From positions 1 through 5,181 of the forward strand of contig CANJKD010000232.1 in assembly GCA_947474415.1 (NCBI GenBank): 5,181 bases of DNA, read 5' to 3'. Below, in pieces: positions 1 through 5,181 of the stretch. Source of the stretch: Burkholderiales bacterium (GTDB taxonomy: Bacteria > Pseudomonadota > Gammaproteobacteria > Burkholderiales > Burkholderiaceae_C). Under the pieces are notes generated by a model that was not told the DNA's origin, ran no database searches, and worked only from the letters and a program-made list of their open reading frames with translations. The position numbers were made by a program, and so were the translations under genes. Every line of letters begins with the position of its first letter. Within the stretch, counting starts at the first letter, position 1.

Positions 1-934
1 CGTCGATCTCGTTGTCGGCGGCGCGTGCCGCCGAGCCGGCGGGCCGCACGGCGGTGATGCGGCCGCGCAGCACGTACACGTCGGATGCCGGCTGCAGGCG
101 CGCAGCCACGCTGTCGAAGACGCGTGCGTTGCGGATCACGGTCAGGCCCGGCAGCGGGTGGCGCAGCCTCAAAGCCATGTCGCGAAGCGCCGCTTCTTCG
201 GCGACCTGCTGGCGCGCTTCAAGTGCGGCACGGCTCGATTGCCAGCCGTCTTCGATGAAGATCTCGCCGCTGTAACCGCCGAAGGCGAAGAGCCGGGGAG
301 CGGGCCCGGTGGTGGCCCACACGAAGACCGGCTGCAGGCCCAGGCCGGTTTGCAAGAGGAGTTGCACACGGCGTGTTGCGCCGCCTTGTGCAAGATCCAG
401 TTCGTCGAGCGGACGCTGGCTCAGGCTGCCGCTGGGCAGCAGCGGCATGCGGCCATCGGCGCGCCGCGCCAGGGCCGCGATGGCCACCGACACCGGCGCC
501 ATCGAACTGTTCAGCGGCACGTACAGGCCCGGCCCGGCCAGCGTGGCGCTGCCGCGCTCGGAGGTGGACCGCCATTCGGCGCGCTCACCCTTGCGCTCGA
601 AGCGCTCGTCAACCCTCGCACCCATCGTCGACAGGCCTTCGACGTGGTATTCGCTGAACGTGCCGTCGGGTGCCAGCCGGAAGCGCTCGGTCAGTTCGGG
701 GCCGCGGCCGTTGTTCTTGTAGCGGTAGGTCACGGTGAACAGGCCGTCGTCGGCCTCTTCCACCCGCTGCTCGCCGGGCGTGCCGATGTTGTCGCTGACA
801 TAAACATAACGCGTGGTTTGAGCCGCTTCCGCCGGGCTGCTGGCGAATGGCAGGCCGATCAGAACGGCGGCAGCGGCCAGCGCCAGCAAGGTGACGGCTT
901 GGGTGCGCCGTGCCAACAAGGGGGTCGGTGTCAT
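1..934 (-). CDS. Exported amidohydrolase-family protein with an extra N-terminal domain (C-terminus outside window)
   Basis: The reading frame is open from the ATG at 934 to the window edge: 311 codons and no stop, so the C-terminal part is missing. An AGGA ribosome site lies 6 bases upstream of the ATG. Residues 1-38 form a signal peptide: Arg-Arg at 9-10, a hydrophobic run at 13-31 and an AEA-A cleavage site, so the product should be exported to the periplasm. Residues about 41-255 are a domain I cannot name, with blocks such as YKNNGRGPEL (72-81), GARVDERFER (105-114), WRSTSERG (121-128) and LLPSGSL (165-171). Residues 266-300 contain NARVFD...DVYVLRGRITAV, the short beta-sandwich strands that open imidazolonepropionase/dihydroorotase-like amidohydrolases. 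The metal-binding HxH motif and the later catalytic Asp would lie beyond the window, so neither activity nor substrate can be judged. It is co-oriented with the pilin operon but separated by 189 bases, and is probably an independent unit. Confidence 0.8.
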   Translation of the reverse strand, partial: MTPTPLLARRTQAVTLLALAAAAVLIGLPFASSPAEAAQTTRYVYVSDNIGTPGEQRVEEADDGLFTVTYRYKNNGRGPELTERFRLAPDGTFSEYHVEGLSTMGARVDERFERKGERAEWRSTSERGSATLAGPGLYVPLNSSMAPVSVAIAALARRADGRMPLLPSGSLSQRPLDELDLAQGGATRRVQLLLQTGLGLQPVFVWATTGPAPRLFAFGGYSGEIFIEDGWQSSRAALEARQQVAEEAALRDMALRLRHPLPGLTVIRNARVFDSVAARLQPASDVYVLRGRITAVRPAGSAARAADNEID

Positions 935-940
935 GGCAAT

Positions 941-944
941 TCCT
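941..944 (-). promoter_or_regulatory. Ribosome binding site of the amidohydrolase gene
   Basis: AGGA on the minus strand, 6 bases before the ATG at 934. It fixes that start, which also gives a complete signal peptide. Confidence 0.6.
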
Positions 945-970
945 GGTGAGAATCCGTGTGGCATGTCAGC

Positions 971-994
971 CCTGCACCGCTCTCGCGGCGCAGG
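971..994 (-). other. Perfect-length RNA hairpin with GAGA tetraloop between pilV and the amidohydrolase gene
   Basis: Read on the minus strand, CCTGCGCCGC and GCGGTGCAGG pair over 10 base pairs, with one G-U wobble, around the loop GAGA, a GNRA-class tetraloop closed by C-G. The + strand copy has an A-C mismatch at the wobble position, so the structure fits better as minus-strand RNA. It lies about 130 bases after the pilV stop and 36 bases before the amidohydrolase ATG. No T-run follows, so it is not a classical intrinsic terminator. It could stabilise the 3' end of the pilin mRNA, act as a Rho-assisted terminator, or be a 5' leader structure of the amidohydrolase mRNA. The remainder of the 935-1123 gap shows a weak GGTAT/ATACC inverted repeat (1095-1117) and no convincing promoter. 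Confidence 0.45.
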
Positions 995-1123
995 TCAGCG
1001 CTTTCCCTCTTGCTTGACCAGACGCAGCGCGTGCCGCCGGCCGGACACTGAATTCTGAACGTCGCATGCCCAGCCGGTGCGACGCTCGCCCAAGGGTATC
1101 GGACTGGCACGCATACCGCTGCA

Positions 1124-2434
1124 CTACGGCTGGTGCTGCACCGTGCTCAGGTTCGCGAACACATCGGTGCTGTTGCCTTCGACGCGCACCGCCGGGCGCA
1201 CCGGGCAGGCCTCGCTGCCCTTGACGACGAGGAAGTTCTGCTGCGTCAGGGGGGCGTCCACGGCGGCGTAGCTCGGCGGGTGTTCGAGATTTGCATCGAC
1301 CGCGCCGCTGCTGTCCAGGTCAGCGCTGAAGCGGCACACGCGCCGGTCTGCGGTGCTGCTGCCGATCGCCCAGCCGGTGGGCACGAGCGTGGCGCGGCCC
1401 GACCATTGCCCGCTGGGCAGCGGGTAGACGACGCACTGGTAGGCGAGGTGGCGGTCACCGGTGTCGGCCCAGGTCGAGGCGCCGACGCTTGCGGGCAAAG
1501 CCGCCAGCGGCACGGCCTCGATGTGCAGGCTGGCGGCTGCGAGGTACGACACGGTTTTCATCGCCTCGCTGGCGCAAATCGGTGCGTGGGCGTAGGTGCC
1601 ACCGGTGAGCGCCAGTGCAATCGCGGTCGAAAGCGCGGGTTCGGCCGCCTGCGCCGGGTCGGGGGGCGACGCGCTCGTGAACCGCACCGAGCCACTGAGC
1701 AGGTAGCCGACGTTCGCGTCGCAGGCGGACAGGTCGGCGGCCTGCAGGTCGCGCGTGGCGGTGGCGGCGCTGATGCCGGTGCAGCGGCCGGTGACCAGCC
1801 CGCTGTGGTTGTCGAACACCAGCGCGGCCGTGCCGTCGCTGACGGGCTTGATGGCGCTGCGGCCGCCGCCCAGGTCTTTCGCGGCGAGCGGAATGCGCGC
1901 TGAGCGCCCGAACGCGCCCTTCACCGGCATGCCGCTGCGGGCGATGCCGAGCGCGCCGCTGTAGGCCGGGTCGTTGCCGTTGATGATGGAGTTCAGGGCC
2001 ACCTGCTGTGCCGCGCCGCTGCGGTCGTTCCAGCTCACCGTGACGGACGCGCTCTTCGCGCCCGGTGCACTCGCCGCATCGATCTGGCGCGCGACCGTGT
2101 AACGGGTGTTGGTGGCGTAGCCTGCGGCCGAATCGACGGTCGTGGAAGCGCTGACCACATCGGCATAGGAACGCAGCCCGCCGGAGGCTGCGACAACCGA
2201 AAAGGCACGCAGCGATTCCAGGTCTTCCTGGCCGAGCCGCACGGCCTCGGAGCGCTGGCGGGCAAGATCGGAGTTGAGGCGCAACTGGGTCTGGACCCGC
2301 GCCACCGTGAGCATGCCGAGCGAGACCACGAGGAAGGCGACCAGCGCTTCGAGCAGGGTGGTGCCGCGCTGGCGGCGTGCGGTCGGTGGCGCCGTGCCAG
2401 CGCGCGCCTTGGATCGGGGTGACGGGCAATGCAT
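1124..2434 (-). CDS. pilV: PilV-like minor pilin with a long C-terminal extension
   Basis: A 436-residue prepilin. PilV and its homologue GspI join the minor-pilin complex that primes assembly and sits at the pilus tip. Residues 1-24 are an Arg-rich leader ending RRQRG. PilD should cut after Gly24, leaving TTLLEALVAF with Glu at mature position 5, and residues 25-47 are the membrane helix. Residues up to about 151, ending in the VSWNDRSG...VALNSII block, match an ordinary PilV of about 130-170 residues. Residues 152-436 are additional. The mature chain has six cysteines (218, 238, 287, 334, 367, 410), all in the extension, an even number that would allow disulfides in the periplasm. DLDSSGAVD at 372-380 resembles a calcium-binding loop, followed by EHPPSYAAV and QNFLVVKG. 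The ATG at 2434 lies 13 bases after the pilX stop; the only ribosome-site candidate is a weak GAGG overlapping that stop, so coupling is likely. It ends with TAG and is the last gene of the operon visible here. Confidence 0.82.
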   Translation of the reverse strand: MHCPSPRSKARAGTAPPTARRQRGTTLLEALVAFLVVSLGMLTVARVQTQLRLNSDLARQRSEAVRLGQEDLESLRAFSVVAASGGLRSYADVVSASTTVDSAAGYATNTRYTVARQIDAASAPGAKSASVTVSWNDRSGAAQQVALNSIINGNDPAYSGALGIARSGMPVKGAFGRSARIPLAAKDLGGGRSAIKPVSDGTAALVFDNHSGLVTGRCTGISAATATRDLQAADLSACDANVGYLLSGSVRFTSASPPDPAQAAEPALSTAIALALTGGTYAHAPICASEAMKTVSYLAAASLHIEAVPLAALPASVGASTWADTGDRHLAYQCVVYPLPSGQWSGRATLVPTGWAIGSSTADRRVCRFSADLDSSGAVDANLEHPPSYAAVDAPLTQQNFLVVKGSEACPVRPAVRVEGNSTDVFANLSTVQHQP

Positions 2435-2447
2435 GGTCTGGCCCGCC

Positions 2448-3731
2448 TCAGAAGTCGCGCCAGCTGCCGCTCACGCGCACGAAGCTGCCGCTGCTGCCTT
2501 TCAGCAGCGCCAGCAATTCGGTGTCGTAGAAAAGTTCGGGCGCGCCGTTGCCGAGGTAGTCGGCTTCGCTGATCAGCGCACCACGCACGCCCGCGCCGCT
2601 GCCGGTGGTGCCATTCCAGCCCAGCGACCGGCCATAGACTAGGCCGTGCAGCAGCACGGCGCCGTCGAGCCGCACCGCACCGTTCACGACGATCAGCGCC
2701 GGGCGCTGCGGCGAGCCCAGTGTCAGCGGCCCGGCCAGCGTGAGGTCGCCTTCGACCCACAGCATCGGGTTGTTGCCGGCGCTCGCAATGGCCGCGACCA
2801 GGGCCGAGGTGCAGCCCGAACGGCAGTCGATGCGAGCGACGCTCGGCTGGTTTTTCCAGCCGGCCTTGTCGAGGCCGAAATAGGTGGCGAAGAACGCATC
2901 GGCTCCCAGTGCCGCGAGCGCAAGGTCGTTGCCGATCACCGCACCGGCGAGTGAGGCGCCGGCCGGTGTGCTCAGGCGTGCCTGGGCCGCGGCCACCGTG
3001 CTGCCGGCATGGATAGCGATGCCGGAATCCGGGTCGGGGTTGTGCACGCCGAGGGTGGCGGCGTCGGCGTCGAAGGCGCCACGCGTGGTCAATGTGGCGG
3101 TGGGGGGTGTGCGCAGCCCGCCGAGCAGGGCCAGGTCGGCCTGGACGCGCGCCGTGGCGTCGGCGTTCGCGGTCGAGCCGGCCAAGCAGGCGCCCGCCAG
3201 CCGCGTGCAGCCGGTCGCGGTGACGTGCACGACACCGGGCTTCGCGCCGGCCGTGAATTGCAATGTGAAAGCCGGTGCGGGGTTGTTGCCCGTCGGCGCA
3301 GACAGCACCGGCGCACCGTTCACCGGGCAGCTGCAGGCCCAGCCGCTGCTGGTGCGCACACAGGTCGGCTGCAAGGCGGTGGCGCCGCCGCCGTTGTTCC
3401 AGGTGATCGGTGTGAAGGCCGACGTGGCTTTCGCGTAGCTCAGGTAGCGGGCACGGAACGAGGTGGCTGCGGCATCGCTGACCGGCGCGCAGGCGGGATC
3501 GAGCCGGTCCGGGTTGTTGAGCTGCGCCTGGGCCCATTCGAGCCCGGCCTCGGCGGCCTCGAAGGCCTGGGTCGAGCGGTACTGGTTCGCCGAGGCGCGC
3601 TGTTCGAACACCAGGTTGCGGTTCACGAACACGGCCACCAGCACCATCGCGAAGAACAGCAGCATCGTGACGACGAGGGCGGCCGCGCCGCGCTGCCGCG
3701 CGGCCGTGGTGGCCTGTGCCTGCGGCGTCAT
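2448..3731 (-). CDS. pilX: PilX-type minor pilin, large form
   Basis: A 427-residue protein from the ATG at 3731, which lies 4 bases after the pilW stop and gives a normal leader, MTPQAQATTAARQRG. An in-frame ATG at 3764 inside pilW would add 11 residues but has no ribosome site. Cleavage after Gly15 leaves AAALVVTMLLFF, with Val instead of Glu at mature position 5, as in the tip pseudopilin GspK. The AFEAAEAGLEWAQAQL block (57-72) is the PilX N-terminal signature, and its Glu-rich helix packs with the other minor pilins. The protein is more than twice the usual PilX length of about 150-200 residues. Residues about 200-427 hold short beta-strand blocks (HNPDPDSGIAI at 230-240, WVEGDLTLAG at 325-334, then ALIVVNGAVRLDGAVLLHGLVYG) that look like stacked strands or a beta-helix. 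The chain ends in SGSWRDF, an ending I recall from other large beta- and gammaproteobacterial PilX proteins. Eight cysteines are present. The role is pilus priming and tip structure; the function of the large C-terminal part is unknown. Confidence 0.83.
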   Translation of the reverse strand: MTPQAQATTAARQRGAAALVVTMLLFFAMVLVAVFVNRNLVFEQRASANQYRSTQAFEAAEAGLEWAQAQLNNPDRLDPACAPVSDAAATSFRARYLSYAKATSAFTPITWNNGGGATALQPTCVRTSSGWACSCPVNGAPVLSAPTGNNPAPAFTLQFTAGAKPGVVHVTATGCTRLAGACLAGSTANADATARVQADLALLGGLRTPPTATLTTRGAFDADAATLGVHNPDPDSGIAIHAGSTVAAAQARLSTPAGASLAGAVIGNDLALAALGADAFFATYFGLDKAGWKNQPSVARIDCRSGCTSALVAAIASAGNNPMLWVEGDLTLAGPLTLGSPQRPALIVVNGAVRLDGAVLLHGLVYGRSLGWNGTTGSGAGVRGALISEADYLGNGAPELFYDTELLALLKGSSGSFVRVSGSWRDF

Positions 3732-3735
3732 CGCA

Positions 3736-4464
3736 TCACACCGGGCAGGCGCCGCTGACGGCATCGTTGCGCAGCCGCACGTTGCTGCGCAGGCTGCGGA
3801 TCACGCTGGTGTCGGTGGTGGAACGGCCGGTCACGACGAGCGCCAGGCTGCGCACTTGCTGGCGCGGCGGGCAGCTCGTGCTGCCAGTCGGGCAGGCCTG
3901 CGTGCAATAGCCGCGCAGGTCGATTTCCTGGACCGTGGGGGTGACGCTGAACTCGGTGATGTCGAGCGTGCCGGCGTCGGTCAGCGCCTGCCAGTTGCCG
4001 GCACCGAGCTGCATCTCGATGACGCGGTTGCGCAGCCGGAAGCCGAACTGCTCGTTCGTGTCGATGAGGTTGTTCTCGGTGCTGTCGCGCGAGTAGCGGA
4101 AGCTCACGGCGTCAGAGGCCGCGCTGCCGGGCGCGACCGCCCCATACGGGTTCGCGGCGACGCTGGTGCTGTCCACTGACCAGACGCCCTGGGTGGCGGC
4201 GCCCCAGAAGCCGGCGCGGCGCAGGTCGCGCGAGATCACGTCGGTGGCGGTGCGCAGGTCTTGCATCAGCCGCGCTTCGAGCAGCAGGTTGCGGCTTTCG
4301 CGCAGGTTGCCGGCCAGCAGCGTGCTTCCCGCCGCGGCGATGAACAGCGCGATCGCCACGCCCACCAGCAGTTCGACCAGCGACAGGCCGCGTTGTGCAA
4401 TGCGGGCTGCGACGCGGGCCGCGCAGCCGTGTTTCATTGCATGCAGCCCGAGGTTCGCAGCCAT
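3736..4464 (-). CDS. pilW: PilW minor pilin
   Basis: A 242-residue protein homologous to GspJ, part of the minor-pilin complex at the tip of type IV pili. I chose the ATG at 4464, which shares its A with the pilE stop (TGATG) and so favours coupled re-initiation. A second ATG at 4437 (residue 10) would give a shorter, 17-residue leader and is a realistic alternative. Cleavage after Gly26 (AQRG) leaves LSLVELLVGVAIALFI, with Glu at mature position 5. The RLMQDLRTATDVISRDLRRAGFWG region (65-88) is the conserved PilW/GspJ helix. The C-terminal part contains a cysteine cluster (187, 191, 198) within a Gly/Ser/Thr-rich insertion, followed by the strand SLALVVTGRS (206-215) typical of the family, and Cys240 near the end. 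It is somewhat shorter than many PilW proteins (about 300 residues) but looks complete. It is flanked tightly by pilE and pilX. Confidence 0.87.
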   Translation of the reverse strand: MAANLGLHAMKHGCAARVAARIAQRGLSLVELLVGVAIALFIAAAGSTLLAGNLRESRNLLLEARLMQDLRTATDVISRDLRRAGFWGAATQGVWSVDSTSVAANPYGAVAPGSAASDAVSFRYSRDSTENNLIDTNEQFGFRLRNRVIEMQLGAGNWQALTDAGTLDITEFSVTPTVQEIDLRGYCTQACPTGSTSCPPRQQVRSLALVVTGRSTTDTSVIRSLRSNVRLRNDAVSGACPV

Positions 4465-5054
4465 CACAGGTTCCAGCACTTGCGGTTGACCGGATCCGGA
4501 TTCGCGACCGTGGCGTCGGGCCCGGACGCATAGCTGATGTTTGCGCCCGCCACCTGCAGCGACAGGTTGCGGCAGTTGGCGTCCCGGGCTTGCGTGCCGG
4601 TGGCGGTGGCCAGCACGACGTAGCCGTCCTCGTCGGCCGAGAGGGCCTGCAAGCTGTAGTGCCCGGCGGGCGACACGCCCGGCGTGCCGATGTCGGCCAG
4701 GCTGCCGTAGCGCGCGCCGTTGCTGCGGAAGCGCTCCTGCGCGGCCTGCACTTGCATCATCGAGACCAGCGCATCGGTGCGGCGTGTGCGTTGCAGCTGG
4801 CTTTCGAACGTGGGCAGTGCGACGCCCGTCAACGCGCCGGCCATCGACACCACCGCCAGCAGTTCGATCAGCGTGAAGCCACCGATGGCCTGGCGCTGGC
4901 GGGCCGCGGCGGGCGCGTGAACGGGGCGTGTGGCGCATGTCGCGTCGATTATCGGTGCGCTGCCAGCGCTGTCGCCAGCCACGATTTGCGGCGTTTGCTG
5001 CGTTTGGTGCCCGCCGAAGAGCTGGCCGTGCGATGCGTTGAAGTGGGTTCGCAT
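4464..5054 (-). CDS. pilE: PilE-like type IV pilin with unusually long leader
   Basis: The frame gives 196 residues. The ATG at 5054 has a strong AGGAG ribosome site. The prepilin motif is AIGG-FTLIELLAVV, with cleavage after Gly59, N-methyl-Phe at mature position 1, Glu at 5 and Pro at 22, as in classical pilins. The mature part is 137 residues, normal for PilE/ComP-like pilins: RRTDALVSMMQVQAAQERFR helix (91-110), ARYGSLADIG, then Cys161 and Cys193 bounding a C-terminal disulfide loop that ends RKCWNL. The predicted leader of 59 residues is far longer than the usual 5-25. It has weaker codon bias than the mature part (CGA, ATA, several ACA/CAA), and no in-frame ATG lies closer to the cleavage site; a GTG at codon 25 has no ribosome site. 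It sits 42 bases after the fimT stop and overlaps pilW by one base. It could be a minor rather than the major pilin, given its place among minor-pilin genes. Confidence 0.8.
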   Translation of the reverse strand: MRTHFNASHGQLFGGHQTQQTPQIVAGDSAGSAPIIDATCATRPVHAPAAARQRQAIGGFTLIELLAVVSMAGALTGVALPTFESQLQRTRRTDALVSMMQVQAAQERFRSNGARYGSLADIGTPGVSPAGHYSLQALSADEDGYVVLATATGTQARDANCRNLSLQVAGANISYASGPDATVANPDPVNRKCWNL

Positions 5055-5061
5055 GGGGTGG

Positions 5062-5066
5062 CTCCT
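5062..5066 (-). promoter_or_regulatory. Strong ribosome binding site upstream of the pilE-like gene
   Basis: AGGAG on the minus strand, 7 bases before the ATG at 5054, in the 42-base gap after the fimT stop. It is the best ribosome site in the operon and is the main reason to accept the distant ATG and the long leader it implies. Confidence 0.65.
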
Positions 5067-5096
5067 GGCGGTCTTTGAGGGGCGTTGGGTAGGGGT

Positions 5097-5181
5097 TCAG
5101 CAAGCGCGGTAGCCGGGCACGGCGGCCAGCGGCGAACAGCTGCGCACACGGCCCATGATGTTCACGACATGGTTGACCGAG
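5097..5181 (-). CDS. fimT: C-terminal end of a FimT/GspH-type pilin (N-terminus outside window)
   Basis: Only the last 27 codons and a TGA stop (5097-5099) are visible. They read VNHVVNIMGRVRSCSPLAAV and then PGYRAC. This matches the tail of FimT/FimU/GspH minor pilins, which end in a GRxR segment followed by two cysteines near the C-terminus. In FimT proteins studied for natural transformation, the GRxR motif on the flexible C-terminal tail binds DNA; here it is GRVR, encoded at 5142-5153. The position at the head of a pilE-pilW-pilX-pilV run also fits, since fimT commonly opens such operons. With so little of the protein present the assignment rests on the tail motif and context, and FimU or a general GspH-domain pilin remains possible. 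Confidence 0.68.
   Translation of the reverse strand, partial: SVNHVVNIMGRVRSCSPLAAVPGYRAC

Noticed and set aside
158..949. A 263-codon plus-strand open frame opposite the amidohydrolase gene.
   Set aside because: Low-complexity Gln/Arg/Gly-rich translation. The opposite strand encodes a coherent signal peptide and amidohydrolase motifs; antisense frames are common at this GC content.
1095..1117. Inverted repeat GGTAT/ATACC just after the pilV stop, considered as a terminator.
   Set aside because: Only 5 base pairs with a 13-base loop and no T-run, too weak to call.
1000..1123. Search for a sigma-70 or sigma-54 promoter for the amidohydrolase gene.
   Set aside because: No -35/-10 pair at acceptable spacing. 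GG and GC pairs resembling a -24/-12 element have spacing of 8 or 11 rather than 10 bases.
2035..3537. A 500-codon minus-strand open frame overlapping pilX and pilV.
   Set aside because: It is an Arg/Pro/Ala-rich off-frame reading of both pilin genes, has no domain or ribosome site, and crosses the pilX-pilV junction.
2884..3758. Plus-strand open frames of 184 and 249 codons opposite pilX.
   Set aside because: No recognisable protein features; they are antisense shadows of a well-supported pilin gene.
4395..5078. A 227-codon plus-strand open frame opposite pilE and the start of pilW.
   Set aside because: Arg/Gly/Ala-rich translation without motifs; an antisense shadow.
4465..5103. The pilW reading frame stays open upstream for about 213 codons through the whole pilE gene, suggesting a pilE-pilW fusion or one large protein.
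   Set aside because: The upstream part translates to Arg/Pro/Gly-rich sequence with no pilin features, as expected for an off-frame reading of GC-rich DNA. The pilE frame itself shows a full pilin.

Overview
The window is very GC-rich (roughly two thirds or more G+C by eye), and every gene I can support lies on the minus strand. The proteins resemble those of a Gram-negative proteobacterium. The style of the pilin genes and their C-terminal motifs suggests Betaproteobacteria, order Burkholderiales (Rubrivivax/Leptothrix-like), but this is a judgement from family resemblance, not a measured assignment.

Reading in the direction of transcription (from the right edge leftwards), the first 4 kb is a compact type IV pilus minor-pilin operon. 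It holds the last 27 codons of a FimT/GspH-type pilin (5097-5181), a PilE-like pilin (4464-5054), PilW (3736-4464), PilX (2448-3731) and a long PilV-like protein (1124-2434). pilE and pilW overlap by one base (TGATG), pilW and pilX are 4 bases apart, and pilX and pilV 13 bases apart, so the genes are almost certainly co-transcribed and probably translationally coupled. The four complete genes all carry a prepilin signature (basic leader, Gly at -1, hydrophobic helix). They should be processed by the PilD peptidase and form the priming complex at the pilus tip, with PilW, PilX and PilV corresponding to GspJ, GspK and GspI of type II secretion.

After pilV comes a 189-base gap (935-1123). It holds a strong hairpin with a GNRA-type loop but no convincing promoter or U-tract terminator. 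The gene at the left edge, also on the minus strand and cut off by the window, encodes an exported protein: a signal peptide, a domain of about 215 residues that I cannot name, then the beginning of an amidohydrolase (metal-dependent hydrolase) domain. It shows no functional link to pili.

The most interesting points are: the FimT tail carries a GRxR motif, known from DNA-uptake FimT proteins; the PilE-like gene has an unusually long predicted leader (59 residues) with a possible frameshift explanation; PilV carries an extra domain of about 285 residues with six cysteines and an Asp-rich calcium-loop-like motif, in the operon position where pilY1 is usually found; and the amidohydrolase has an uncharacterised N-terminal domain.
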